51,690 nt of DNA, from positions 1 through 51,690 of the forward strand of contig JAIQEZ010000016.1 of the NCBI GenBank assembly GCA_020073545.1, in the 5' to 3' direction. A program made the position numbers and the translations under genes. The notes under the pieces were generated by a model. The model did no database searches and was not told the DNA's origin. It saw nothing but the letters and a program-made list of their open reading frames with translations. Positions 8,972 through 16,679 of the stretch are shown here, one piece after another (within the stretch, counting starts at the first letter, position 1; each line of letters starts with the position of its first letter). The DNA comes from Terriglobia bacterium (lineage in GTDB: Bacteria > Acidobacteriota > Terriglobia > UBA7540).

Positions 8972-9030
8972 CCCGCTGCAGCCATGCAGAGATGAATTGC
9001 GTTTCACTCCCCTTAACAAGGAGCTAAAGA

Positions 9031-10209
9031 GTGCCTGAAGAACACTCGCGCGGTGCACGTCTGGTGGTGGGGCTTATTTCCGGAACGTCTATGGACGGCA
9101 TCGACGCGGCTTTGGTGCGCATTTCCGGCCCCGCAACGCAACCCCGTGTCCGCCTGCTTGGGTTCGAGACGTATCGTTACTCGGCGCCCGTCCGGCGGAG
9201 GATTCTGCGCATCGCCGCCGGCGAAGCCGCCACCGCGGGTGAAATCAGTCAACTCAATTTTCTATTGGGAGAACTTTTCGCGGAGGCAACGCTGCGCGTC
9301 TGCCGCACGGCTCGCGTTCCACTGGGGCGGCTCGCGGCCATCGGCACACACGGCCAGACCATCTACCATCAGGGTTCGCCCACCCGGGAAGCTGGCCGGC
9401 TCGTTACCAGCACACTGCAGGTTGCCGAGCCCGCGGTCATCGCTGAGCGCACCGGCGCGCCCGTGGTGGCGGATTTTCGCCCGGCCGACATGGCCGCCGG
9501 TGGCCAAGGCGCGCCGCTCGTGCCTCTGGTGGATTATCTGCTCCTGCGCGACGCCCGCCGCGGAACCGTGGCGCTCAATATTGGCGGCATTGCCAACTTC
9601 ACCGTGATCCCCGCGAACGCCCGACCGGAAGACGTCTTTGGTTTTGACACGGGCCCCGGAAACATGATCATCGATGGGCTGGTTCGGCACTTCTCGCATG
9701 GTCAGAAGACCTACGATGCCGGCGGCCGTTGGGCGGCGCGCGGTCGTGTGATCGAGCCCCTGCTGGCTCAGGTTCTGCGTGAGCCATTCTTCCAGCGACA
9801 GCCTCCTAAAAGTGCGGGGCGCGAAGAGTTCGGCCAGCGTTTTGTCGAGCACTTCTTCCTCAAGCGTCGCGGCGCGCGAGCGGAAGACCTGCTCCGCACG
9901 GCCACTGAGCTGACCCCGCGCACCATCACTGACGCGCTCGACCGTTTCGTCCTCGGCAGCATCTCGATCCATCGTCTCATCGTGTCGGGCGGCGGGGCGC
10001 ACAATCGCCTGCTGGTCAGCCGGCTCAGCCAACTGCTTCCCCGTCTGCGCGTGCAGCTTTCGGATGCTTGCGGACTGCCGGTGGACGCGAAGGAAGCCAT
10101 TGCCTTCGCCGTGCTTGCCGACCGCACCATGCACGGCCTCCCTGGCAATCTGCCCAGGGTTACCGGCGCCCGCCGAGCGGTGGTGCTCGGCAAGATATCG
10201 CGGCCCTGA
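9031..10209 (+). CDS. anmK: Anhydro-N-acetylmuramic acid kinase
   Basis: AnmK cleaves and phosphorylates 1,6-anhydro-MurNAc to MurNAc-6-phosphate during cell-wall recycling in the cytoplasm. The 392-residue product has the ATP-binding 'GLISGTSMDGIDAALV' (14-29), 'AIGTHGQTIYH', 'VVADFRPADMAAGGQGAPLVPLVD', 'LNIGGIANFT', 'GFDTGPGNMIID' and 'LIVSGGGAHN'. All of these are family signatures of the sugar-kinase/actin fold, and the catalytic Asp lies in 'VADFRPADMA'. The start is GTG 9031 with AAGGAG 8 bases upstream. It is separated from the NagZ-like gene only by the toxin-antitoxin remnant. Confidence 0.95.
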   Translation: MPEEHSRGARLVVGLISGTSMDGIDAALVRISGPATQPRVRLLGFETYRYSAPVRRRILRIAAGEAATAGEISQLNFLLGELFAEATLRVCRTARVPLGRLAAIGTHGQTIYHQGSPTREAGRLVTSTLQVAEPAVIAERTGAPVVADFRPADMAAGGQGAPLVPLVDYLLLRDARRGTVALNIGGIANFTVIPANARPEDVFGFDTGPGNMIIDGLVRHFSHGQKTYDAGGRWAARGRVIEPLLAQVLREPFFQRQPPKSAGREEFGQRFVEHFFLKRRGARAEDLLRTATELTPRTITDALDRFVLGSISIHRLIVSGGGAHNRLLVSRLSQLLPRLRVQLSDACGLPVDAKEAIAFAVLADRTMHGLPGNLPRVTGARRAVVLGKISRP

Positions 10210-10211
10210 TC

Positions 10212-10245
10212 GGGATGCTGAGGATATCCCTCAGCTTGGCATCCC
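10212..10245 (+). terminator. Stem-loop downstream of anmK
   Basis: GGGATGC (10212-10218) pairs with GCATCCC (10239-10245), and the inner CTGAGG pairs with CCTCAG. This gives a compact hairpin 3 bases after the anmK stop. There is no U-tract, so it may be a processing or 3'-end stabilising structure rather than an intrinsic terminator. Confidence 0.5.
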
Positions 10246-10275
10246 GGGATGATTCGGGTGCCTGGTTATCTCTGT

Positions 10276-10304
10276 TTGAATTGAACAAGTCGCCGTAGGA
10301 TAAT
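10276..10304 (+). promoter_or_regulatory. Promoter candidate for the Cdd1-like gene
   Basis: -35 TTGAAT (10276-10281), 17-base spacer, -10 GATAAT (10299-10304). It is 27 bases from the -10 to the ATG at 10332. Confidence 0.6.
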
Positions 10305-10331
10305 CCCACGTTCGCTTCGGGAGGAGATGCG

Positions 10332-10625
10332 ATGCCATTAACGGAACGCCGCCTGGAAGACTTGGTTTCTATTGGGCCGGCTATGCTGGGGGATTTTGAG
10401 GTACTCGGCATCCGCACGGTCGAGCAACTCGCGCGGCAAGAACCGGAAAGCCTCTACGAGAAGCTCTGTCGCGCGACCGGCAAAAGCCAGGACATCTGCT
10501 GCCTCGATGTCTTCAGCGCCGCCGTGGCGCAAGCACGGAATCCGCGGCTCTCCGCCGAGCAATGCCAGTGGTGGTATTGGAGCCGCAAGCGCAAGGCGCG
10601 GGACAGAAGACAGGCCCAGGGTTGA
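10332..10625 (+). CDS. Cdd1 ('pathogenicity locus') helix-hairpin-helix protein
   Basis: A 97-residue protein. 'LEDLVSIGPAMLGDFEVLGIRTVEQLARQEPESLYEKLC' is split between an HhH motif (residues 9-33) and the conserved 'LY-x-x-LC' helix. It is followed by 'DICCLDVFSAAVAQA', which matches the Cdd1 family. HhH proteins bind DNA backbone non-specifically; the role of Cdd1 is unknown despite its database name. A strong GGGAGGAG site precedes the ATG and a promoter lies at 10276-10304. It appears to be a single-gene unit, convergent with the ydcF-like gene. Confidence 0.7.
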   Translation: MPLTERRLEDLVSIGPAMLGDFEVLGIRTVEQLARQEPESLYEKLCRATGKSQDICCLDVFSAAVAQARNPRLSAEQCQWWYWSRKRKARDRRQAQG

Positions 10626-10649
10626 TGGGTTTAGAGCGAACCCAATGCA

Positions 10650-10727
10650 GAGGCCCTTCGCGGAGTTTATCCTGAGCCCGTTCGCTTCGCTCAGGGTAAA
10701 CTCCGCGAAAGGGCTCAGGGTGACAGG
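10650..10727. repeat. Long inverted repeat of the dispersed 'CCTGAGC' family, possible bidirectional terminator
   Basis: The left arm at 10654-10677 starts CCCTTCGCGGAGTTTA. The right arm at 10689-10713 is its near-perfect reverse complement (one mismatch, one extra base). The loop is CCGTTCGCTTC, and GCTCAGGGTGACAGG follows. It lies between the convergent Cdd1 and ydcF-like genes, where such a hairpin could end transcription from both sides. Confidence 0.7.
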
Positions 10728-10743
10728 CAGGGGAGACGCCCGG

Positions 10744-11319
10744 CTACAACCTCAACCCCAGATACCAGAGCGTCGTGACCACCGTCTCGCGGAGGGAATA
10801 GAGCGTGCGTAATGTGGGGTTGTCCTCGATGGGGCTGGCGGGCGCGGGAGAGGCGTAGGCCGTCATCCCCAGGGCGCGGAACATGAGCTTGATGCGGTAG
10901 AGGTGGAAGCCATCGCTGACCGCGAGGCAAGTGTGGGCGTGGCGCTGCTTCAGGATTTGCGCGACGGCCTGCACGCTCTCGTAGGTCGTATCACTGCGCG
11001 TTTCGGAGAGAATTTTCGATTCCGCCACGCCCTGCTGGATCAGGTAGTCGCGCGCCACGCCGCCTTCCGTAAAGCGGGGATCGCCGCCGCTCCCGCCCGT
11101 CGTGATCACCACGGCCGCCAAGCTACGGTTTTCGAGATCCAGCGCGTGGTCCAGGCGGGCCTTGAACACTGGTGACGGTGCGCCATTGTATTCCGCGGCT
11201 CCAAAGATCACCAGGGCGTCGGCAGAGCACGCCTCATCGCGTCCGGCCTGCGCGCGGATCGCCGTGTACAGAAACCACTCGGCGCAGGCGCAAGCCAGCA
11301 ACGCCAAGAGCGATGCCAC
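10744..11319 (-). CDS. YdcF-like DUF218 protein
   Basis: A 191-residue protein with an N-terminal membrane segment (residues 2-17) and a DUF218 domain: 'ADALVIFGAAEYNGAPSPVFKARLDHAL', 'VVITTGGSGG', 'SETRSDTTYESVQ', 'CLAVSDGFHLYRIKLMF'. The family includes YdcF, SanA and ElyC, which work in envelope metabolism. The conserved Asp/Glu/His residues form a Rossmann-like pocket thought to bind a nucleotide-linked or lipid-linked sugar. The start is GTG 11319, 29 bases after the tsaC stop, so the two are probably one transcript. The exact substrate cannot be inferred. Confidence 0.75.
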   Translation of the reverse strand: MASLLALLACACAEWFLYTAIRAQAGRDEACSADALVIFGAAEYNGAPSPVFKARLDHALDLENRSLAAVVITTGGSGGDPRFTEGGVARDYLIQQGVAESKILSETRSDTTYESVQAVAQILKQRHAHTCLAVSDGFHLYRIKLMFRALGMTAYASPAPASPIEDNPTLRTLYSLRETVVTTLWYLGLRL

Positions 11320-11348
11320 GAAAAATCCGGAGTGAAAGCGTGCGGGGG

Positions 11349-11978
11349 TCAGCCGAGAAACTCCTTCAACTCAGACTCGGGGATGGCGCCCTGGCGAACG
11401 ATACGGCCACGTTCACCCAGCAATTCGACGACCGTCGAGGCCAGTCCGCCCGGGGTCAGCCCTCCATCCAGAATGAGCGGCAACAGGTGGCCGAGTTGGC
11501 AGTCCACTTCGTCGGCGGTCGAGCAGGCCGTCATGTCAGAGAGATTGGCGCTGGTTCCTGTCAGCGGGCGCGCCGCCGCCACGATCAGGGCGATGACGAA
11601 AGGCGCCTGGGGCCAACGCAGTCCGACCTTGCCGGTGTTCGCGGTGACTTTCAGCGGGATCTGACGTGAGGCGGGAACGACGAGGGTGAGAGGGCCCGGC
11701 CAGAACTTCTGCGCCAGCGTGAAGAACAGTTTCGGGGGATTATTGGCAAGGTCCCCCGCCTGATCGATGGAATCGACCAGTAGGGGCAGTGCTCGGTCCG
11801 CGGTGCGGCGCTTGATGCGAAAGATTTCACTGACGGCCGCCAGATTGAATGGGTCGGCGCCCAACCCGTAATAGGTGTCCGTGGGAAAGGCCACCACCTT
11901 GCCGCGCAGGATGAGTCGGACAGCGTGCTCCAGAACATATTCGAGCGAGGTATTGTCCAGCTTAAGGATTTCGGCCAT
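11349..11978 (-). CDS. tsaC: Threonylcarbamoyl-AMP synthase (TsaC/YrdC/Sua5)
   Basis: This enzyme makes threonylcarbamoyl-AMP from Thr, bicarbonate and ATP, the first step of the tRNA t6A37 modification. The 209-residue short form lacks the Sua5 C-terminal domain. Motifs are 'FPTDTYYGLG' (31-40), the basic 'KRRTADRALPLL' (56-67), 'FWPGPLTLVVP', 'VGLRWPQ' and 'LTGTSANLS'. The ATG at 11978 is chosen because similarity begins at MAEILKLDN; the open frame runs further upstream with no family content. mtaB, which acts on t6A-modified tRNA, is 1.4 kb away on the other strand. Confidence 0.9.
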   Translation of the reverse strand: MAEILKLDNTSLEYVLEHAVRLILRGKVVAFPTDTYYGLGADPFNLAAVSEIFRIKRRTADRALPLLVDSIDQAGDLANNPPKLFFTLAQKFWPGPLTLVVPASRQIPLKVTANTGKVGLRWPQAPFVIALIVAAARPLTGTSANLSDMTACSTADEVDCQLGHLLPLILDGGLTPGGLASTVVELLGERGRIVRQGAIPESELKEFLG

Positions 11979-12018
11979 TGGACCGCCGGGGGACGGCACC
12001 TTACGTGCTCGGAGACAG

Positions 12019-12047
12019 ACCGTAACACAAGCATTCCACAGGGTCAA
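12019..12047 (-). promoter_or_regulatory. tsaC promoter candidate
   Basis: Minus strand: -35 TTGACC (12042-12047), 17-base spacer, -10 TACGGT (12019-12024), about 40 bases before the tsaC ATG. The -35 is good and the -10 weak. Confidence 0.45.
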
Positions 12048-12276
12048 GAACCCCCTCAGCGGAAAAGGGATTCGGGCGGCCAAGCGGTCGGTGGCAGGTC
12101 GCCTCGCTCGCTGCCACGCGGGAACCGCGGGGGATTCGCGCCTCGACCCGTACCGTTCCAACTTAATTTCCCAGTCTGTGGCGCCTGCATTTTGCGCGGC
12201 CCGAAAGTTGGCCCTTCGGAGAACGGCCAGATTATGACAAGTTAGACGGTGCTCGCCGCGTTCGGCCAAAATGCCC

Positions 12277-12305
12277 TTGACTTAGGCACAGCGGATAGGT
12301 AACAA
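12277..12305 (+). promoter_or_regulatory. rpsU promoter candidate
   Basis: -35 TTGACT (12277-12282), 17-base spacer, -10 TAACAA (12300-12305). The leader before the rpsU TTG start is about 60 bases. Confidence 0.5.
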
Positions 12306-12370
12306 TCCTGTCACCTGCTACTTAGGTTTGTGTTCTTCATACTCCACAACGAAATGGGGGTGCAGATCGG

Positions 12371-12568
12371 TTGGCTGAAGTTAGACTTCAGGACGGAGAG
12401 TCTCTAGAAAACGCGCTACGACGCTTTAAGCGAAAGGTTCAGCAAGAGGACATCATCAAAGAAATCAAAAAGCATTCCTTCTACCTGAAACCTGGAGAAA
12501 AGCGAAGGGTGAAGGCGGCATTGGCTCGTAAGAGGGCTCGTAAGAAGGCCAGACACGAACAGGACTAA
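12371..12568 (+). CDS. rpsU: 30S ribosomal protein S21
   Basis: A 65-residue, very basic protein: 'AEVRLQDGESLENALRRFKR' is the S21 hallmark, followed by 'IIKEIKKHSFYLKPGEKRR' and a Lys/Arg-rich tail. S21 sits near the anti-Shine-Dalgarno region of the 30S subunit. The TTG start is fixed by family length and by the G-rich site GGGGGTG about 7 bases upstream. It is followed by the zinc-ribbon gene. Confidence 0.93.
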   Translation: MAEVRLQDGESLENALRRFKRKVQQEDIIKEIKKHSFYLKPGEKRRVKAALARKRARKKARHEQD

Positions 12569-12673
12569 ACCTCGTGCGTTGAGCCAGTGGTGGGAAGAGT
12601 GGCAAGCTGGGTCTTCCCTTGCAGGCCGAGAGAGGCGAGCCGGTGAGGCCCTGTTCGAGCGAGGGAGCGAGTC

Positions 12674-12973
12674 ATGGAATACCTGGATAGGGTCCTCAAG
12701 TGTGTCGATTGCGGCGCGGAATTCGTTTTTACTGCAGGTGAACAACTGTTCTTCTCCGACAAGGGTTTCAAGAACGAACCCAAGCGGTGCAAACCCTGCA
12801 AATCAAAACGAAGTCAAATGCTGAGCGGCCAGGGCTACCAGCGCGTCGAAACCACCACCGTATGCTCGCAGTGCGGCAAGGAGACGACGGTGCCCTTTAA
12901 GCCGACTCAGGGCCGGCCGGTTTACTGTCGGGAGTGCTTCCAACAACGGCGGACTGCCGCTTCCCCGGCTTAA
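12674..12973 (+). CDS. Double zinc-ribbon protein (CxxC-x17-CxxC domain)
   Basis: A 99-residue protein with two four-cysteine zinc sites. The first is C10-x2-C13 ... C39-x2-C42 (probable zinc-ribbon domain). The second is C64-x2-C67-x17-C85-x2-C88, the exact 'CxxC-x17-CxxC' spacing of a small bacterial domain family. There is no enzymatic domain; such proteins are usually expected to bind nucleic acid or protein, but the function is unknown. The start is ATG with GGGAGCGAG upstream. It lies 105 bases after rpsU and could share its transcript, which would suggest a translation-related role (inference). Confidence 0.8.
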   Translation: MEYLDRVLKCVDCGAEFVFTAGEQLFFSDKGFKNEPKRCKPCKSKRSQMLSGQGYQRVETTTVCSQCGKETTVPFKPTQGRPVYCRECFQQRRTAASPA

Positions 12974-12979
12974 CCTTTT

Positions 12980-13006
12980 CCCACTCACACTTTGTGGGTC
13001 CCTTTT
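12980..13006 (+). terminator. Intrinsic terminator-like hairpin after the zinc-ribbon gene
   Basis: CCCAC (12980-12984) pairs with GTGGG (12994-12998) across a 9-base loop and is followed by TCCCTTTT. The stem is short, so the strength is uncertain. Confidence 0.4.
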
Positions 13007-13121
13007 GAAGGCCGAAGTGTCTCTGCAGGTCGCGGAGACAGGGCGTAGGCTGTCTCTGCCTTGGCTGGTCCGCCCCTTCGCTACGGCCCTCCAGCACATG
13101 TGAGAGTCCGTTCGGTCCGGC

Positions 13122-13262
13122 TGTCATCCTGAGTCCGGCGTGGCGGGCGAAGGATCTGCAGTGGGTTCCAGAGCGCGACAGGACTGCAGATTCCTAGGTC
13201 GGTCGCCGCGACCGACGGTCCGCCGATCTTAATGGCGGGCGACCTCCCTCAGAATGACAGCC
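13122..13262. repeat. Composite dispersed repeat with inverted ends
   Basis: It starts CTGTCATCCTGAG and ends CTCAGAATGACAG, which is nearly its reverse complement. Between them are 'GCGAAGGATCTGCAGT', 'ACTGCAGATTC' (inverted), 'GGTCGGTCGCCGCGACCGAC' (a palindrome) and the 25-base unit shared exactly with 42851-42875. The whole could fold as one long hairpin. There is no coding content. Confidence 0.65.
13217..13241 (+). repeat. 25-base exact repeat, copy 1
   Basis: Identical over 25 bases to 42851-42875; the core is CCGCCGATCTTAATGGCGG, a small palindrome with 5-base GC arms. A diverged relative forms the P3 stem of the SAM riboswitch (24749-24772). Confidence 0.85.
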
Positions 13263-13342
13263 GACGCCGTGCCTGCCAGCCCGCCCGGCCCCCAAATCGC
13301 TGGCGGCCACGAGGGACCTCAGCTACAATTCCTTTTCTGGGC

Positions 13343-14851
13343 ATGGCGACGTTTCACATCATCAATTTCGGCTGTCGCGCCAGCCAGGCCGATGGCTCTG
13401 CGCTGAAGCAGCAATTGCTTCAGGCCGGGCTTCAGGAAGCCACGAGTGTCGACGAAAGCCAGGTGGCGATCCTGAACACCTGCACCGTCACGGCCACGGC
13501 GGATGCGGAAGTGCGCCAGTTCGTGCGTCGCATCCATCGACGCAATCCTCACTGTCGCATTCTGGTCACGGGCTGCTACGCTCAGCGCGCGCCGGGTGAG
13601 GTGGCTCGTTTGGAGGGCGTCGCCTGGGTGGTGGGCAATTCTCACAAGCACCTGGTAAGCACGCTGGTCAACCAGCCGCGCGCGGCGGCCGAAAACGCCG
13701 CGAAATCGCTCTCCGCATCGCCTGCCGTGCAGATTCAGGCCGCGCCAGCAAGCGGTGTTCATGACTTGATAAATAGCCTTGATTCGGCTCTGGACCCCGG
13801 ACTCCTGCCTGCGCCTGCCTCCGCAAGCGGGCCGGCAGGTCGGACTCACGACGCCGTCCAGGTACTGGTCGGTGAGATCACAGAAGAATTCCATTTTGCC
13901 CCCGTCTTCCCTGACGATCGGACGCGCCCCACGCTGAAAATCCAGGATGGGTGCAACGCGCGCTGTTCCTTCTGCGTGATCCCCTCCGTGCGCGGGCGTA
14001 GCCGCAGCCTCGAGCCGGAAAAAGTGCTGGCCGAGGTGCGACGTCTTGAGGAAGCCGGCTACCAGGAAGTTGTTCTCTCGGGGATCAATCTGGGCAGCTA
14101 TGGACGCGACCTGGATCGGCGCACGAACTTCCTCGGAATCCTGGAGCGCATCCTCCGCGAGAGCTCGATCCCGCGCATCCGCATCAGCTCCGTCGAGGCC
14201 ATGGATGTGAGCGTCGCGCTGATTCGCCTGGTGGCGCAGGAGCCGCGCCTGGCGCAGCATTTCCACGTTCCGCTGCAGAGCGGTTGCGACCGGATCCTGC
14301 GGCTCATGAACCGCCGCTACTGGGCCCGGCAGTACGCCGAACGGATTCTGGCTATTCGCGAACAGATTCCCGACTGCGGGATCGGCGCCGACGTCATGGT
14401 GGGTTTCCCGGGCGAGACCGACCAGGAGCACTCGACCAGTCTGCGCTTCATCGCCTCTCTCCCCTTCACCTACCTGCATATCTTTCCTTACTCGACCCGG
14501 CCGGGCACGCCGGCGGCCGCCGGCACGGGGCAAGTGAACGGGCGCGTGGCGCGCGAGCGCAGTCAGGAAATCCGCGCCGCCATGGCCGCCAAGCGCGAGG
14601 CGTTCCTCGCCGCGCAGGTTGGCCGAAGCATCCCTGGCCTGACTCTGGACGAAGTCGAAGAAGGCGCCCGCGTGGCGCTCACGACCAACTACCTCAATGT
14701 CGCGCTGCCGGGTTCGGAGGTTCCTGCAAACAAGCTCGTGGATGTCTGGGTGGGCCGCACCAGTTCCGGCCAGCTCTTCGGATACCCGCACGGAGCGGGC
14801 GTCGGGTCCGCTGCGCTTCCCCTCGAAGAGCCGTCAAAGGTCGAAAGTTGA
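13343..14851 (+). CDS. mtaB: tRNA t6A37 methylthiotransferase MtaB
   Basis: This radical-SAM enzyme adds a methylthio group to t6A37 of tRNA to give ms2t6A. The N-terminal domain has the cluster-binding cysteines C11, C47 and C78 ('NFGCRAS', 'LNTCTVT', 'VTGCYAQ'). The radical SAM motif is C204-x3-C208-x2-C211 (CNARCSFC), followed by 'IPSVRGRSRS', 'LSGINLGSYG' and 'HVPLQSGCD'. At 502 residues it is longer than the usual 430-450. The extra length is an Ala/Pro-rich insert at about residues 109-186, partly encoded by a repeat-like CCTGCCT/AGGC sequence. ATG 13343 is where similarity begins; TACAAT at 13324-13329 may be the -10. The C-terminal codons run into a spacer repeat. Confidence 0.9.
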   Translation: MATFHIINFGCRASQADGSALKQQLLQAGLQEATSVDESQVAILNTCTVTATADAEVRQFVRRIHRRNPHCRILVTGCYAQRAPGEVARLEGVAWVVGNSHKHLVSTLVNQPRAAAENAAKSLSASPAVQIQAAPASGVHDLINSLDSALDPGLLPAPASASGPAGRTHDAVQVLVGEITEEFHFAPVFPDDRTRPTLKIQDGCNARCSFCVIPSVRGRSRSLEPEKVLAEVRRLEEAGYQEVVLSGINLGSYGRDLDRRTNFLGILERILRESSIPRIRISSVEAMDVSVALIRLVAQEPRLAQHFHVPLQSGCDRILRLMNRRYWARQYAERILAIREQIPDCGIGADVMVGFPGETDQEHSTSLRFIASLPFTYLHIFPYSTRPGTPAAAGTGQVNGRVARERSQEIRAAMAAKREAFLAAQVGRSIPGLTLDEVEEGARVALTTNYLNVALPGSEVPANKLVDVWVGRTSSGQLFGYPHGAGVGSAALPLEEPSKVES

Positions 14852-14905
14852 AAGTCGAAAGCAGGGATTATCACTTTCAACTCTTAACCCTCAACTTTCA
14901 ACTGC
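14836..14905. repeat. GAAAGTTGAAAG / CTTTCAACT inverted low-complexity repeat
   Basis: GGTCGAAAGTTGAAAGTCG on the left is mirrored by CACTTTCAACTC and CAACTTTCAACTG on the right. It spans the last codons of mtaB and the spacer behind, so it could act as a 3' hairpin. Confidence 0.65.
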
Positions 14906-15262
14906 CCTCTAATACAACGTGTAGCGCAGAGTTCGGCCAGCTCGACCTCTGCCGCTTGCTTTTCTATCAGGCAATTTCTCATTCTTGAAATACCAGCTGT
15001 TGTACGGGGCCTGAGGCCCTGCGGAGGCGACGAACGCAACCAAGGGCCGCAGAATGATGCGCTACCGCGCATAACTCCGCACCCAAAACCTATTGTAGGG
15101 CCGGGGCTCCCCCCGGCCATGGCCAAGGCAAGCCTTGGCCCTAGGTCAGGCCCGGCCATTGGCGGACACAAGCCGCAGATGCAAAGGCGGCTTGTGCGCT
15201 GCCTCGCTGTTCATCAAAACCGTGTACGGGTGGACAGACCCTGCGTTACAATCATTTTGAAA
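14852..15262. other. Intergenic spacer mtaB-glmM, repeats only
   Basis: No gene is seen. After the GAAAGTTG repeat come GC-rich inverted repeats at 15095-15160 (TAGGGCCGGGGCT / CCCCCCGGCC, and GGCCAAGG / CCTTGGCC). A TACAAT at 15247-15252, 10 bases before the glmM ATG, would give glmM a very short leader. Confidence 0.5.
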
Positions 15263-16615
15263 ATGTCCAACAAACCTGAACTCTTCGGCACCGACGGCAT
15301 CCGCGGTGTGGCAGGCCAATACCCTTTGGATCAGGCGACGGTTCGCAAAATCGGCAGCGCCTTGGGAACGGAGCTCCGGAAATCCTCGGGCCAAGCGCGA
15401 GTCGTGGTGGGCAAAGACACGCGTGAATCGAGCGAGTGGATTTCCTGCGCTCTGACCCGCGGGCTGACTTCAGCCGGCGCGCAGGTGGTTGACGCGGGGG
15501 TTCTGACCACACCGGGTGTGGCTTTCCTGACCCGTCAGCACGGATTCACCGCCGGCGTAGCGGTGTCGGCCTCTCACAATCCCTTTGAGGACAACGGCAT
15601 CAAGATCTTCTCGCACGCGGGAACGAAGCTGGCAGAAACAGAGGAACTTGAAATCGAGCGTCTGCTCGCGACTCTGCCCGAATTGCAGGGGGAGACGGAA
15701 AGCGCGGCGGAGTTTATTCGCAGCCTCGTCGACGATTACGTGGAATATCTGGCGAGCCTGGTTCCCGCAGGATTGGCGCTTTCCCGGTACCGGCTGGTTG
15801 TGGACTGCGCCAACGGCGCGGCGTCCCGCGTGGCGCCCTTGCTGTTCGAGCGCTTGGGGATGACCGCGCACACGCTGAATACGGAGCCCAACGGCCGCAA
15901 CATCAATTTGCACTGCGGCTCACTTCATCCCGAGCCGATGGCGGAGACGACCAAGGCCCTGGGTGCCGACCTGGGGGTGGCCTTTGATGGGGACGCTGAT
16001 CGCGCCATCTTCGCCACCCGTGACGGCCGCCTGGCTGACGGCGACCACGTGCTCTACGCGATTGCCCCCTTCCTCGATCGTCGCGGGAATCTCCAGGGAC
16101 GCGCCGTAGTGGGTACGCTGATGACGAACCTCGCTCTGGAACTGGCTCTCGCGCGCCACGGCATCGGCCTGAAGCGCACCCGGGTCGGCGACAAGTATGT
16201 GCTCGAAGAAATGCTGCGCTCGGGAATTTCGCTGGGCGGCGAGCCCTCCGGGCACCTGATCTTTGCCGACCTCTCGCTCGCCGGCGACGGCATGCTCACG
16301 CTGCTCGAAGTTCTGCGCCTGCTGGCCGAAACCCGGCACCCTCTCGGCCAGTTGCTCGAAGGCTTCAAGCCTTTTCCCCAGTTGATCCGCAACGTGCGCG
16401 TCCGGGAAAAGCCGCCCCTGGAATCGATTCCCGCTGTCGCACGGGCGATCAAGCAATGCCGCAGCGAGTTGGGTGAGCGCGGTCGTGTGGTGGTGCGCTA
16501 CTCCGGCACGGAGCCCCTGGCGCGGGTGATGGTGGAAGCCGAAGAAGCGGAAGTGGTGGAGACTCACACCGCGCGTATCGCCGGGGCCATCGACTCCGCG
16601 CTGGGGCTACGCTGA
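15263..16615 (+). CDS. glmM: Phosphoglucosamine mutase
   Basis: GlmM interconverts glucosamine-6-P and glucosamine-1-P on the way to UDP-GlcNAc for peptidoglycan and lipid A. The 450-residue length is standard. Motifs are 'LFGTDGIRGVAG' (7-18), the phosphoserine loop 'VSASHNP' with active Ser104, the metal-binding 'DGDADR', the sugar-binding 'GGEPSGHLIF' and the phosphate-binding 'RYSGTEPLARVM'. The start is fixed at ATG 15263 by similarity; no Shine-Dalgarno sequence is visible, in line with a near-leaderless transcript from the TACAAT at 15247. Confidence 0.95.
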   Translation: MSNKPELFGTDGIRGVAGQYPLDQATVRKIGSALGTELRKSSGQARVVVGKDTRESSEWISCALTRGLTSAGAQVVDAGVLTTPGVAFLTRQHGFTAGVAVSASHNPFEDNGIKIFSHAGTKLAETEELEIERLLATLPELQGETESAAEFIRSLVDDYVEYLASLVPAGLALSRYRLVVDCANGAASRVAPLLFERLGMTAHTLNTEPNGRNINLHCGSLHPEPMAETTKALGADLGVAFDGDADRAIFATRDGRLADGDHVLYAIAPFLDRRGNLQGRAVVGTLMTNLALELALARHGIGLKRTRVGDKYVLEEMLRSGISLGGEPSGHLIFADLSLAGDGMLTLLEVLRLLAETRHPLGQLLEGFKPFPQLIRNVRVREKPPLESIPAVARAIKQCRSELGERGRVVVRYSGTEPLARVMVEAEEAEVVETHTARIAGAIDSALGLR

Positions 16616-16679
16616 GGTTTTCGGTCATCCCCGTCCCCGCCCCGGGCGCGCAGTAGGCGCATCGCCTGAGGAGGCCGAT

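Larger units (their letters stand above)
11979..12370. other. Divergent intergenic region tsaC / rpsU
   Basis: No gene is seen. It holds a tsaC promoter candidate on the minus strand (12019-12047) and an rpsU promoter candidate on the plus strand (12277-12305). The remaining sequence is unremarkable apart from GC-rich palindromic runs near 12100-12130. Confidence 0.5.

Noticed and set aside
13319-14791. 490-codon open frame on the minus strand
   Set aside because: Antisense shadow of mtaB; His/Arg-rich with no domain pattern.
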